Source: Euglena gracilis
Taxonomy: Eukaryota > Euglenida > Euglenophyceae > Euglenales
NCBI GenBank assembly: GCA_039621445.1
Contig: CP154954.1
Location: 21,402,954-21,466,953 of the forward strand
DNA length: 64,000 nucleotides
Reading direction: 5' to 3'
Positions 51,536 through 63,797 of this stretch are shown piece after piece; position 1 is the first letter of the stretch; the number at the start of each line of letters is the position of its first letter. A program made the translations under genes and the position numbers. Under the pieces are notes generated by a model. That model saw nothing but the letters and a program-made list of their open reading frames with translations. It searched no databases and was not told the origin of the DNA.

Positions 51536-51770
51536 AACCCTTTTCATCCTGGGGCTGGGTCATTGAAAGGGCCACTTTGGGTCCCTTTTCACCCCTTTTT
51601 GTGGCAGAGGGCCTCTGTGGGTCCCTCTGAAGACCCTTTCTTTGGTTCGAACTTTCTTCGGATCCTTCAGCGGAGGCCGGCTGTTTTTTGAGGGGGCTGC
51701 CGGCCTTCGAAGTCAATATATTCAAGCTTTTCTTTTTTTTGCTCTTGAGCTTTTCCAAATGAACCTTCAA
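51536..51770 (-). pseudogene. Inverted DIRS-like gag fragment
   Basis: Minus-strand reading gives RGEKGPKVALSMTQPQDEKG, matching AEKGPTVALSMTQPQEEKG of the 43850 gag remnant. It is joined tail to tail with the plus-strand gag that ends at 51535. Confidence 0.65.
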
Positions 51771-53141
51771 ACTGATTTTTTGCCAAATTCAGGTTCTTCC
51801 AAGCACAAAAAATTAATTTTTTTTTGTAGTCTTCACCAGTACATTGTATGGACAAAGAACCCTGTGTGTGAGGTTGAGTTAGAACTTGGGTGGTTCGATT
51901 TGGGGCTATGCTTAACTAGGAATTTGCTCTTTTCCTACCGACCGGAAAAATTCCGCCGGCTGGTCCAGGAATTTTCGCCAGTTAATGCCGGAAAGGCCAA
52001 AATAGGGGTTCAGGCTTCAAAGGCCTACCCACAGAACCTTTTCCGAACTTTTAATTCGACTGAAATCCAAAAATGGGAGTTTCAGTGATTTTCCAAGCCC
52101 CAGGACCAATTCAGGTCAAATTATTGGTTAAGGACCACTTACCACTTAGAAAAATCTCAGGGAGATTCCGAAAAACGAAAGTAAAATGAGGGGTCCGAAC
52201 GAAAGAAACAAGTTGGGGGGGCACTTTCACCCGTAGTTTGTGTTGCGGATGGTCAGAATGCGTAACATTCTAATAACTTTCGAGTGTCGAAGGAGAAAAG
52301 CGAGGGGGAAGACGGCCCGAGGGGCACGCTAACCCCCATGTGGCACGGTGCGGCGCACGGTGCGACGGTGCGGGCAACGGTGGCAGCGGTCAGCCGCGTG
52401 CGTCCGCCGCATCACCAACGGGGGGAGGGGCTTTAGAGACCCCGTACCACCCCCACAACCACCGTTGTGGGTCTCCTCCGTGATTTCTCCGCGATGAACC
52501 GCGTGTGTGGTCGTGTGTTATTGCAATGTGGCTGGGGGTAAAAAAAAAAGCAAACGGGGGGGGTTGTATTGGGATAGGTCGTCTCACAGCCCGTCTTGCC
52601 AAGGGTTGCGTTTCAACTCGAAAGTTGCACGGCAAGCCTTAACAAGCTCAAATGCACACACTCCCCTTCCTGATTGTCCGCTTTTTGTTGTCCTTAAGGA
52701 ACTTTCCGACTTTTTTGAACGTCTTTTTTTTGGCGTCTTTTAGAACCAAACCACCTTTGTGGTTTACTGCTTTTTTTTGTTGTTGGGCAACCTTTTTTTG
52801 TTGGTTTCCACCTCTTTATCCAACCGTTTCCACCATTTATTGATTGCTTTTGTGTGTGTTCGTGTGTCTCTCGATCTGTTACCTGCTATAGACGAGTACC
52901 AAAAATCAAAAGATCGAAAAGAAAGCGACACCGCAACCCGCGGGACCGATTCCCCGCGAAACTTGGCGCCTTGAAAAAAAATGAAAAAAACTGAGAAATG
53001 GAGAAAACCCCCTGATTTCTCAAACGGAACCCTCCCGAATTCTCTTTTTGAAATACGCCAATGGGTCGATTTTCAAATTTGCCTCTTCGGCGCAAAAAAA
53101 AATTCTCGGGTGTAACGATGGAAAAAATGCCCGATGGGTTC
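51771..53141. other. No recognisable gene
   Basis: A 1.4-kb stretch with no family I know. It has a GTGCGGCGCACGGTGCGACGG-like GC cluster at 52345-52380 and T-rich stretches at 52700-52830. It might contain the end of the preceding DIRS-like copy and the body of the older Ty3 remnant that follows. Confidence 0.5.
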
Positions 53142-53411
53142 CTAGGTGTTGTCCGACTCATCCCCACCCTTCCATTTCACAAGAAATTGCCAAGGTCCGT
53201 TTGGACCTTTTCTGTGTGAAATAATTTTTTCCACAACATATTTTCCCGGGGTAGCTTCCACATCCTTGGTTTTGCTTTGGTAAAAATTCAATGGTAGGGG
53301 TTCTCCAACGAATTTTACTTCCGCATGCAATTTCAATTGTGTGATGTGCACGCTTTGCATTACAGCAGGTTTCACCTCAATCTGGTATGAACCTTGACCC
53401 AAACGTCGTTT
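53142..53411 (-). pseudogene. Ty3-type pol tail with chromodomain, different lineage
   Basis: Minus-strand frame of about 90 residues: LGQGSYQIEVKPAVMQSVHI and TQLKLHAE form the end of an integrase C-terminal region, followed by a chromodomain, YVVEKIISHRKGPNGPWQFL then VKWKGGDESDNT. The expected W-EP stretch after VKWKG is not present and the frame is lost. It is cut on its upstream side by the LTR at 53423. Sequence differs clearly from both DNMT-bearing copies and lacks their GC bias. Confidence 0.75.
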
Positions 53412-53422
53412 AACCTAACAAG

Positions 53423-54027
53423 TGTGGGCGGCGGGAGGCGGCCTGGCGCCTGCGCACCTGAATTAGCGAATTATCTGCCCCATTCCGCTACTTTTTTTAC
53501 CCGTGTATCTTTCCCCCCCAGGTTCTCTCTTTTCGAATGTTTCATTCAAAGAATTGTGCATGCTGAAGGAAGGAATTTCAAAAATTCAATCTGAGTTCAA
53601 GGAAACAAGTGTCCAAGAAGTTCAAAAAGTCAATTCGGAAGGTCAAGCAAAAGGCAGCAAATCAATTCGAGAAAAGGGAAGAGCAAGCGGCGCTGGGAAT
53701 CAAGGTGAAGGTGTTCTTCCGCCACCCCCCCCCGCTACCCGTTTTTTTTTAAAAATCAAACCAGGCTTTTCTTCCCCCCCCCCTACTGCTTCAGAGGCAC
53801 CCCCAAGGAGTTGGCCAAAAATACCGTCCCCCCCAATTTTTGTTTTGAATTATTTGGCTGCCGGAACCCACGTTCTGGCTGAATTCAGGGACCGAAAGAC
53901 ACAAAAAATGGAATTTTTGGGCCGCGTGTGCCTATTTTACCGGAGCGCCGGTTTTCTGTTTTCCGCCACTCGGCCTGCCGGGGAGCCCATTCCGCGCACG
54001 GTCACCGAACCAGCGAGAGGGGAAAAC
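53423..54027 (+). repeat. 5' LTR of copy 2
   Basis: Starts TGTGGGCGGCGG like copy 1 and ends GGAAAAC directly before the PBS; about 605 bp. It shares CGCATG/CGCCTGCGCAC and GTTC-TTT phrases with copy 1 but is well diverged. The 3' LTR is outside the window, so age cannot be judged. Confidence 0.8.
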
Positions 54028-54042
54028 TGGTAGCAGAGGCTT
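54028..54042 (+). promoter_or_regulatory. Primer binding site of copy 2
   Basis: TGGTAGCAGAGGCTT, identical to copy 1, complementary to initiator-Met tRNA 3' end over 12 nt. Confidence 0.88.
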
Positions 54043-54096
54043 GTTCGATCTACGTTTTCCATTGAAGGCCATTTTCTCGAGTGCCTTCTTTTTGAA

Positions 54097-57000
54097 ATGC
54101 AAAGCGTGCACACCTCCCCAGAATTTTCCACACACGAAGAGGCTACAGCCCACCGGGACACAGACAGGATGCCAACCTTTGCGGCGGACTCTGAAGTGTT
54201 AGCCCCCACCGCAAGTCTTTCCGATAGCCCTCTGGAAGCGCAAGAAAACACCCCGAAAAGGTACCCCCGATCCCCTGCCCCATCCGCACTTCCATCCCCA
54301 CAATCCCCGTTTACCGCGCTCCCAGCCCCACACCAACTCCCACTCATCCCACTCCAATCCGAGTCCCTAGTCGATAGCCCTCGAGACTCGTCCCAAGTCC
54401 CCCTCCTGTTCCCGAAATCAGCCCAGCCCCAGAGCTGGGACCCGACCCCCTGGCTACCACCCGGCGCCCCACCCCCTCAGCTTTTCCCCGGGACCCCACC
54501 CTTCCCCCAGCTGATCCCTTCCCTGCACTTCCCGTTCCCGTTCCCGTCCGAGGTGCCCCACCTGTGGGGCGTCCAGGAGCTGGAGAGTGAGCAGGCCTTC
54601 GCAGGCCTGCTGGTGCCCGTGCCCAGCCCCGGGCCACCGTGGAGCTCTGACGAGGGCATGCGGGCCATCACTTTTCACACCGCCCACGACCTGGGCCCCG
54701 GCGAGTCCGAGGGCCGAGACGGGATCCCCGTCCCCGTGGCTGGCCTGATCCCGTCTGTGCATCCGTACCTGCAGTCTGCTCTGCCACCTGTGCCGGTGGC
54801 AGGGCCCTCGCCGTCGCAGATGGCGTCGTCGTCCAGCCACGCCATCGCCGCACCGGTGGGAGTGCCGCCTCCCTACCGGTCCCCCAGCGAACACCCGAGC
54901 ACCACCGCCGTGCATGCGCTCTTCCGAACCCCACCATCATCGGTCCGGCCGCACAAGGTGCCGCGGCTGGGCCTCTCCGACGACGAAGGAGATGGCGAAG
55001 GTGAAGGAGAAGGAGAAGGTGATCAACAACGCCTGGGAGAAGGTCCTCGTGATGACGACGAGGTGTGGCTGGCGGCCGGAGACCAGAGCGAGATGTACGA
55101 CGTCGAGGAGAAGCCGGACGAGGTCATGCAGGGCACCCGCGAGTGGGAGGCTGCATGCGCTGCGTTGCAGACGCGGATGGACCGCCTCTGCAACAGCGTC
55201 GACTTCATCGGCTCCAAGGCGAAAGAGATGTGGGACAGCTGGGCGGCCGTGCAAATGGCCGCCGCCGTGAAGGACAAGGTCGACGAGCAAGGTGTGGCGG
55301 TGCAAGAGCTGAAGAAAAGGGTGGCGGCCCAAGAAGGGGCCCACGTGGACCTGATGGAGAACGTGGTGAAGGTGAAGGACGACATCGTCAGACTACATCA
55401 AGGAATATCACAACTCCACAAGCTCATGCCCACGGTGGCCACGGCGGAGGAGCGAATGACAAGAGTGGAGAAGTACACCCGCGACGCGCTCGGAGACGTC
55501 GGTGAAGATCTCCGAAGGATGCGGGCGAAGGTGAAGGAGGCAGAAGACAACGTCGCGGCCGCGGTGGTGGCGGTGAAGAGCGGTGTGCCGACGAGTGGAC
55601 TCACCGAGCTGGTGGAGGTGGCGCATCTCAGGGCAGCGGTGGCAGGAGCTGCTGCAGGAAAAGGAGCGGCAGCGGGCCGAGAACACCCAGCTGCAGGGGA
55701 AGCTCAACGCCGTCGAGGTGCAGACGGCCGCATTCACGGCCAAGGTGGAGGCGACCGCGGTGGCGCAAGGCAAGGCGGTGGAGGTGACGCCGCGCCTGGT
55801 GGAGCAGCTGCAGTATCAGCAGGCCGAGAACGCCTGGCTGAAGGAGCAGGTCAAGTTCCTGGGGGCGCAGGTGTCCACCTTCACCAGCAAGGTGGAGCAG
55901 CCGCGGCCAAGGAGCCAAAGGCCGCCGAGCTGCCGCCGCTGATCGTGGAGAGGATCCAGAAGGTGGAGACGGAGATCCAGAAGGTGGGAGCCCAAGCCCA
56001 AGGACTGACCGTGGCAGTGCAACGGCTCGCCGCGGACAGACCCGGTGAAACGATCCGGGTTGTGGAGACCGAAGTGCAGAAGGTGAACGTCCAGACGCAG
56101 TGGTGATGGCCGTGCAGCGGCTGGACCAGATCGTCTCGAAGGTGATCGTATCCTCCCAAGCCAAGGCGGTGCCGGCAATGCCCGCCAAGGCTCCGCCACC
56201 TCCGGCTGAGCAGCAGCCGGTGCCGGTGGCCCAGAAGCAGCCAGTGCCAGAGGTGAGGACAGTCTAGATGGAGAAGCCCGTGCAGGAGGAGTCCGTGGTG
56301 CAGGAGAAGCCGTCGTCCACCCTCCGACCAGCCCTCCGGCTGGTCCGGAAGCAGGCCGCGGCGGGAGGGGGCGGGGTGCCGTCCCTCTTCATCGCCCACC
56401 TGACCACGCCGTCCGCCGTCCCCGTCGCCAGCGCGGCGGCGGTCCGAGAGGTCCGCATCGCCCCGGTGCAGGCCCAGCCAGCGGCCATGCACTTCCTCCC
56501 GGCGCCGCTGGTGGACTCCGTCATCGGCCTCCACCCGGGCCGGTTCTCCGGGCATCCGGAGGACTGGCCGCAGTGGCGGAGGCGGTGGCTCCTGTTCCTT
56601 CGGGAACTTGATCAGGCGTGGCCGTCCATCACGTCAGCTCAGCGCCTCGCCATGTTCCGCGCGGCTTTGGACGAGGCCACGGTGCTGATGCTGGACGAGG
56701 ACATCGAGACCAAGGAAGAGGTGGAGTATGCCGTGCTGTTCGCGGAGGTGGACCTGGCGAACGGTGGAGAGGACAAGGAGGTCCTGCGGCGACGAATGAG
56801 GAAGCTGAAGCTGGTGACGAGCGGGAAGCTGACCGAGAAGTCCTGGACGGAGTATTACGCGCAGATGGTGTCCATGGAGAGGCAGGTGGGCATGGAGGAG
56901 GAGGAGCTGGGGAGCTCCTCGTGGAGGCCATGCCCCTCCACCCCTGGCGCCGAAAGGTGGCGCAGGAGGAGGACAAGCGGGTGGACCACCGGTCCATCGT

Positions 57001-57721
57001 GCTGGAGGTCCTGCCGATGGACACGACGGTGGAGGAGGTGAAGGAGATGATCAAGCAAGAGACCACGGTGGCCCCCGCCTCGGTGCGGAAGGCGGGGCGC
57101 CGCTTCGTGGTGGTGCCAGTGGGCGACGAGCACCGCACCCTGGTGAAGGCCGTGTATGACCGCCAGCGGCTCGAGGGCGGCAGCATCGTCATGGTGACGG
57201 CCGACTCGTGCGATCTACCGGCGAAGGACATCCACAACCTCATGGTGAGATGGCTGCGGATGGAGGCGAAGATGGCCCCCGAGAAGGAGAAGGAGATCCC
57301 GGAGAAGCGGCCGGTACCACGGTGGCAGCGGGACGTGGAGGTCGACGACACCACCGAGGAGCCGTACATCCAGGAGGTGGAGAAGACGAATGTGCCGCCG
57401 AAGAAGGAGAAGGAAGCGCAGCAACCACGCCCGCCGACGCCTCCGGTGCCCGCGCCCCAAGGCAAAGGACAAGGCTAAGGGGGACGTGGGTACCAGGAGC
57501 AGTGGTCATCGAGCCCATGGACGAGTGAAGAAGGAAAAGGAAAGGGTGGTGGGTACCAAGGCGAGCAGTGGACATCGAATGCCCCAAGACAAGATGAAGG
57601 CAAAGGAAAAGGCAGGGCGAAAGGTGGAGCCAAAGGAAATCAAGGAAAAGGAAAGTCCAAGGGCAAAGGCAAGGACGGCAAGAGCAACGTCTCGGCCGTC
57701 CAAGAGCAGTATCATGAGTGA
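54097..57721 (+). pseudogene. gag: Gag of copy 2 (frameshifted)
   Basis: The ATG at 54097, 55 bp after the PBS, is the likely start. The order matches copy 1: proline-rich arm, HKVPRLGLSDDEG, acidic stretch, coiled coil (55070-56100), capsid-like domain (56508-56990) with GLHPGRFSGHPEDWPQWRRR and KSWTEYYAQM, an RRM-like module (56992-57200) with VLEVLPMDTTVEEVKEMI and YDRQRLEGGSIVMV, and a GKGKG-rich tail ending SNVSAVQEQYHE. The frame changes within the coiled coil (about 55630 and 55900), between 56106 and 56268, and near 56930. A TAA at 57476-57478 interrupts the tail. It would not give a full protein as sequenced. Confidence 0.8.
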
Positions 57722-57756
57722 CGGGGCCGCCCAGGCCCCAGGGATGGGGGTTGGGC
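57719..57756 (+). promoter_or_regulatory. Gag stop with downstream hairpin, copy 2
   Basis: Gag ends GAG-TGA (57719-57721). After 7 nt, GCCCAGGCCCC (57729-57739) can pair with GGGGGTTGGGC (57746-57756), with one mismatch and one G-T pair. Pol begins in the -1 frame; its upstream stop (57715-57717) leaves only a 4-nt overlap, GTGA. Position and spacing are the same as in copy 1 although the sequence has diverged. Confidence 0.6.
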
Positions 57757-58263
57757 CGGCCGTCAAATCCCAACGCCAGCGTGAGCGTGCGGGCAATCAC
57801 CCAAGAGCCCCGCACGCCCCCCAGACCCAGCAAGCTCCAAATATCCCAAGGAGGGGAGAGACCATGCCCGGAAGCACACGGTCAAGGCGGGGGCCATCAG
57901 ATTTCGACAAACAACTACTGGGCCGTGCTACAGAACAAGTCCCGTCGTTCTGAGCAACCGTCTGCGGCGCGTCCGGTCTCGTCTGCGCAGTCATCGCCCC
58001 CTGCCAAGCCAGCAGCGTTCGTGTCATCGTCTACGCAGCATCGTGTCACCGCGACGCCCCCAGCCTGGCAGCAGAAAGAGCGAGCACCGCGCCAGTCCGC
58101 ACCAAGCCGGACGACGCTGCCCCCGCCATCAGCAGCGCCGTCAGCGGCACCACGCTCCGCACCCGCAGTAACCAGCGCCCCGTTCCCCCCGCAGAGCGCA
58201 CCGTCCTCCCGGTCGGCACCGAAGCCGGCCGCATCGTCACCACCAACCTCATCGCCGAAGAGG

Positions 58264-58868
58264 TGGGCCCTGGACCTGTTCTCCGGAACGGGTTCGGTGA
58301 AGCGGGCGCTGGAGAACCTCGGCTACTCCGTCGTCTCGGTGGACTCCGACCCGCGGTTGAAGGCGGACAAGACGGTGGACGTGCGGCGCTGGCGGTACTG
58401 GGATGAGTACTGGCCCGGCGACTTCGAGCTGGTGGCCGCCTCGCCGCCGTGCACCGAGTACTCCAGAGCGATTACGACCAGGAGGCGGTGGCTGCGGAAG
58501 GCCGACTTCCTGGTCCGCAAGACGAAGGAGATCATCGCCTACCTGCGGCCGTCCCTGTGGTGGCTGAAGAATCCCCGCTACGGGAAACTCCGCCACCGCA
58601 AGGTCTTCGAGGACATGCAGTACGTCGATGTGGACTACTGCATGTTCGAGGCGTGGAGCTATCGCAAGCCCACACGCTTCTGGATCGCGGACTCCATGGC
58701 CCCCATGCAGGACATCGTGTGCGACGGCCAGTGCGAGAACATCGTGGAGGAGCAAGATGGACGGCGACATCACCGACGGCAGCTGGGTGGGGCATCCCAG
58801 CAGCGCGGCACCCGAAAGCAGGCATATCGCATTCCCGAAGGTGTCGTCCGATACCTGCGTGAGCGCAC
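58264..58868 (+). pseudogene. C5-cytosine DNA methyltransferase domain of copy 2, motif VI Glu replaced by Lys
   Basis: Domain order as in copy 1: LDLFSGTGSVKRALENLGY, VVSVDSD, SPPCTEYS (catalytic Cys codon 58450-58452), then WWLKNPRYG in place of WWIENPRHG. The Lys codon at 58567-58569 stands where C5-methyltransferases have the conserved Glu that contacts the target cytosine. The block VDYCMFEAWSYRKPTRFW is kept. The reading frame is open through the domain, so the protein could be made, but with Lys here it is expected to be impaired or inactive. Confidence 0.87.
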
Positions 58869-61800
58869 CCCACCAACCCGCCAAGAAGCCGTGCCACCCA
58901 GTGCGATACCGCCGTCGCCGTCACCCGCACCCGCGTCCGCACCCACACCACCAAGCAGGACGGCGCTGCCCCCGCAAGCAGCGGCGCTGTCCCGAGCTCC
59001 ACGCCAACGACCGCCATCGTGCACCCGCCAAGCATCGTGCACCCCCGCCGAGCCGCCAAACGATGCACCCACCGAGTCCGTCGCCACCGCCGCCGACGAG
59101 CCCCACCCCCGCGGAAGGTCCACAAGTCCGTCCGTGGCAGTATCGCCCCAGCCGGCCCTTCCAGGTGGGCCGCATGGAGAGGCGGGGCGGCAGCTACCAG
59201 CTCATGCTGGATGTGGTAGTCGAGATCGACGGCCGGGAGGAGAAGGCGGAGGCCCTCATCGACACGGGGGCGCAGACATCGCTTATCCGTCGGGACTTGT
59301 TCCCGAACGGATGTTTCCGCCGCAGCGAGCGACTGCTGCTGCTGCGGACCGTGACCGGCGACCTGCTGGCGGGCGGAAGCAACGAGGCGGACGTCCTCCT
59401 GTGTTCAACGCGAGGAGTGAAGGAGAGGGGAGTGCAGGAATGAAGAGGTGGCACAGCCAGATCACCGTCCATGACGGTGATATAGGGTGTGACCTGATTC
59501 TGGGTTACCCCTGGCCGAAGGAGCACAGGCTGGATGTGCAACCCTGGCGGGATGCACTCCAGCTCCACGACGAACCCCGATGGGTCATCACCGGCACCGA
59601 AGCAAGCAAGATCGCAGCGCTGAGCACACGCACCCACGCGACCGTCCGAGCCCGCAGCCCGTCGCCGTTGTCCCGCACGCCGCCCGAAGTGGAGGAGGAG
59701 ATGGAGGCGGAGGTGAAGAAGATGAGGCTCACCGTCGGGGTCAACGGCCCCGACGGAGACGAGGAGGAGGAGACCCTGGACGCCGAGGAGGAGGCAATGG
59801 TGGCCAAGGTGCTGATCGAAGCGGCCAAGGAGGCGAAGGAAGTTCGTGGGGTGGTCACGGCCGACGCGGAGGAGCAGCACCCGCTGGCCGTCCAGCTCCG
59901 CGCAGAGATCCTCAAGGAGTTCGAGGGCCGCGTCTTCTGCGACCGCGTCCACCCCGATCCACCGCCCCGAGGCCAGCATGGGATGGCGGTGCTGCGCCTC
60001 AAGCCAAACGCCCAACCGGTGATGGGGAGGGTAATCCACCTGAAGGGCGAACGGCTGGAGGCGCTGCGGGAGATGGAGGAGGAGTGTCGCCGCGACCGGA
60101 AGGTGGAGCCGGGGCGCGGCCCGTGGCGGGCGGCCGTCTTCCCGATTCGGAAGAAGAACGGGAAGTGGAGGATGGTGTGTGACTACGTGGTGACGAACCT
60201 GCAGATCATGGCGGACAGCTACCCCTTGCCCTTGACGGAGGAGACCGTGGCGGAGCAGGCGAAGTGTACCCTCTTCAGCACCATCGACTTGCGGGACGCG
60301 TTCCACCAGGTGGCCTTGGCGGAAGAGAGCCGACCGGTGACGAACGTCAAGCTGCCGGGTGGGCTGTGGCAGTGGCGTGTGGTCCCGCAGGGGATTAACG
60401 TCCGGCCCGCCCTCCTGCAGCGGGACATCGACGCCACCTGCGCGGCGGTGAAGGCGCACTTCCGCCCGTACTTCGACGACATCATCGTCAGTACGCGGCA
60501 GGGAGCGGAGGAGACGGACGAGGAGTTCTACAAGAAGCACGCCCGAGACGTCCGTGAGACGTTGCTGGCCTTGGAGAAGGACAGATGGGTCAGCGACAGC
60601 CGCAAGGTCAAGCTCTTCATGAGGCAGGTCGAGTTCGTGGGGCATGCCCTGGGGCACGGCAGGAGGGCGCCTGCCCCAGGCGGACTGGGGGCGGTGCAGC
60701 ACTGGCAGCTGCCGCCGACGGTCAGCAGTCTCCGCGCGTTTCTCGGCGTCTGAAATTACTATGCGGGCTACGTGAGACTGTACGCGGAGCTGGCGGCGCC
60801 GTTGAAGGAGAAGCTGAAGTTGCCGGGGGAGCTGACCAAGGCGGGATCCAAGCACCCAGTGGTGTGGACGGAGCAGGAGAAGGAGGCGTTCGACATGCTG
60901 AATATGGCCCTCTTCGCCGACCTGGAGCTGTACCACATAGATCCAGCCAAGCCGTTCGTCCTGCGTACCGACACGTCGGACTACGCCATCGGAGCGGTGC
61001 TGGAGCAGTTCCCGAAGATCGACGGCGTGCCGCGGGTGGAGGACCTGCGGCCGGGGGCCTCCGTCCCGGTGGCCTTCATGTCCCGGAAGCTAACCGAGGG
61101 GCAGCGCCTTCGGTGGGATGTCCGGGACAAGGAGAAGTATGCCGTGGTGGCCGCCCTCGACAAGTGGGCGGGCTTCCTGCTGGACAATGAGATCCTCGTC
61201 CTGACCGACCACCGCAGCCTGGAGTCGTGGTACAAGGAGTACGTCGCCGGAGTGGGCCCGCAGGGGAGGCGGGCCAGATGGCATGCGAAGCTCAACGAGT
61301 TCCGCATCACCGTGGTGCACGTCCCCGGCGAGACCAACGTGGTGGGCGATGCCACGTCCCGCTGGGCCTACCCGGCCTCACAAGGCTGGCGCGACACCTC
61401 GTGGCACGGCACCGAGGCCGACACGAAGGAGATGAAGGCCCACATCCTGGAGGAGAAGCTGCGCGAGAAGTCCACCCCAAAGGCGGTGCATCCCGAGGAC
61501 GAGGAGACCACGGCGGAGCAGGTGGAGAGGTCAACCCTGAAGGAGGGGAGAGAGCTGGCCGTCATCCAGCTGATCCCGCTCCAGTCGTCCGCCGCGGTCC
61601 CGTCAGCGCCCCACATCGCCGTCACCACGCGCAGCCGCCTCGACACGCAGCGCAACGCCCGAGACGCCCCAGCCGACGCCCCGCACGGTACGCGATCCGA
61701 ACAGCCACGCGAGATGCCCCCGTCAGCCTCGTCTCCCGCGGCCGCAGCAGTCCCAATGTCGGCATCGTCTGCGGCAGTCCCACCGTCTGCGTCGTGCATC

Positions 61801-63797
61801 GCATCACCAGCGTCCGTGCCAGCAGCATCATCCAACGCGCCATCGCCAGTCCCATCACCAGCACCGCAGTCCACCGCACCGCAGTCCATCGCACCCTCCA
61901 CAGCGCCCACAGCCGGGGTGTCATCACCGGCCATACCCGTCCCAGTGTCCGCAGCCGGTGTGCCGTCACCAGCCGCGTCAGTCCCGTCTGCAGCGCTCGC
62001 AGCGGGTGTGCTTCAACCGCAGATCACTGGCCTCCGCAGCCTGACCTGGACATCAACGTCTTCGACATGGACTGGAGCAAGGCGTATGCGGTGTGCCCTC
62101 GCTGGAAGCCTGTCTGGGACCAGGCCCACAACGGCCAGGGCTGGGCCAGCGGGTTCCAGCTGGTGGATGGGCGGCTCGTCTCGGCGGGGAGGTGGTGTGT
62201 GCCGAGCGGGCTGCTGGCGGAGGTGCTGAGGGAGCAGCACTCGGTCTCCGGCCACTTTGGCGGGGACCGGCTGGTGGAGGAGGCCGAGCGCACCTACGTC
62301 TTCGCGGACCGGATGGAGGCGGCGAAGGTGGCCGGCGGGCTGCGGCGGACGTGCCCAGTGTGCCAGGCCACCGATCACCCGCACCAGCCGCTGCGGCTGA
62401 AGGTCTGCGCGACGCCCGTCCCGCCGTACATCATGGCGTCGGTGGCCATCGACCTCTTCGTGATGCCGGAGGTGGACTTCGAGGGGCAGCTGTACAACGT
62501 GTTCGCCGCCTGTGTCGATTGCCACAGTGGGTGGGTCGTGGCCACGGCCCACCACACGCGTGGCCTCACTGCCGCCACCGTGGCCAAGGCGATGTACCGT
62601 GGGTGGTGGTCGCCGCACGGGCTGCCCAGCGTGATCACAAGTGATCGCGGGCCGCACTTCGCTTGCGCGTGGTGGCGCAGCGTGTGCGGCCTGCACGGGA
62701 TCCGCCACGCCTACGCCCAGGCGTACCACCACGCGGCGAAAGGGCGGGCGGAGTCCCTCGGTGCGCAGCTGCAGAAGCGGATCCGGAGCGAGAAGGCCGA
62801 GGCCCAGATCACCTGGGTGGAGTCCCTGCCCAGGGCAGTGCAGAAGCTGAACGACTCCAAGACGCAGCACGGCCTGAGTCCGTATGAGGTGCTGTATGGA
62901 CGGCATCGGTGGACTGGTGGCGTACCGTACAAGGCCCCGGTCATGGTGGAGGACCCCGTGTTGTTCTTCGAGAGGCAGAGGGCCGTGGATCAGAAGGTTG
63001 CCGACGTCCTCAACGACTTCCACAAGCGGCAAGCGGACCAGAAGAACAGGAGCAAGAAGGACCTCGAGGAGTTCGCCAAGGGAGACCTCGTGTGGTACCT
63101 CCGGCCTCCGAGGCGGCCGGGCCAGAAGCTCGAGAGCTACTGGCTTGGCCCAGCCCGGGTCACCGTGCGCCGTGGCGAGCACTCGTACGAGCTGGAGCTG
63201 GAGAAGGGCCGCCGCCAAGAGGCTCTCCGCTGCCAGCTGAAGGTCTACCGCGATGACACGCGGTTGTGGGGCCCGCCCAAGATGTTCGTATACCGGCAGG
63301 CCAGACCGCAAGAAGACGTGGGCATCGAGGAGAGGACGGTGGAGGAGATCGGGCGGCACCGCAGACGAGACGACGGCGACTGGGAGTTCGAGGTGAAGTG
63401 GGAGGGCCACCCGACTCTCACGTGGGAGCCGTTGAAGAATTTATTCCAGCGCTACTCTCACCAGATGATCGAGTACGCCAAGTCCAAGAAGCTCAAGGTG
63501 GACCTGCTGGACTACCTCCACCGCAACCTGGCTGAGGTGGCGGTCATCATCGCGGAGGTGAAGAAGCAGGAGCAGGAGGTCATCAACAACGCCGAGTGGG
63601 AAGACCCACCCGAGGAGTGGGTCTGGCCCGACGAGGACGCCAAGAAGGACGAGGAGGCAAGCAGCCAGGAAGGGGAGTCAGCGGACCCCCCAGTGGGCAC
63701 AGCGGTGCCTGCAGCACAGCACGTCCCGACACGCGATCCACCGCCAGCGCTAGGTCAGGATCCACCGCGGACCGTGGCCGCCGCTGCATCGCACTAG

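Larger units (their letters stand above)
57718..63797 (+). pseudogene. pol: Pol of copy 2: P/A/S-rich arm - DNMT - PR - RT - RH - IN - chromodomain (frameshifted)
   Basis: The first frame holds the arm and DNMT. The protease (LIDTGAQTSLIRRD, about 59257) is in another frame, entered near 59100 and left near 59410. RT has TIDLRDAFHQVAL and YFDDIIV. A TGA at 60751-60753 stands where copy 1 has Cys (FLGLCNYY versus GV-stop-NYY). RNase H follows in the same frame with RTDTSDYAIGAVLEQF. A frame change near 62020 leads to integrase: HHCC finger, DDE at 62451, 62643 and 62751, ESYWLGPARV, then a chromodomain with EVKWEGHPTLTWEPL. The integrase-chromodomain part is unbroken to the stop at 63797. Confidence 0.87.

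Noticed and set aside
60751-60753. TGA in RT of copy 2 as a recoded Cys or Sec codon
   Set aside because: Copy 1 has an ordinary Cys codon here and copy 2 has many other breaks, so a nonsense mutation is simpler. No SECIS-like element was identified.
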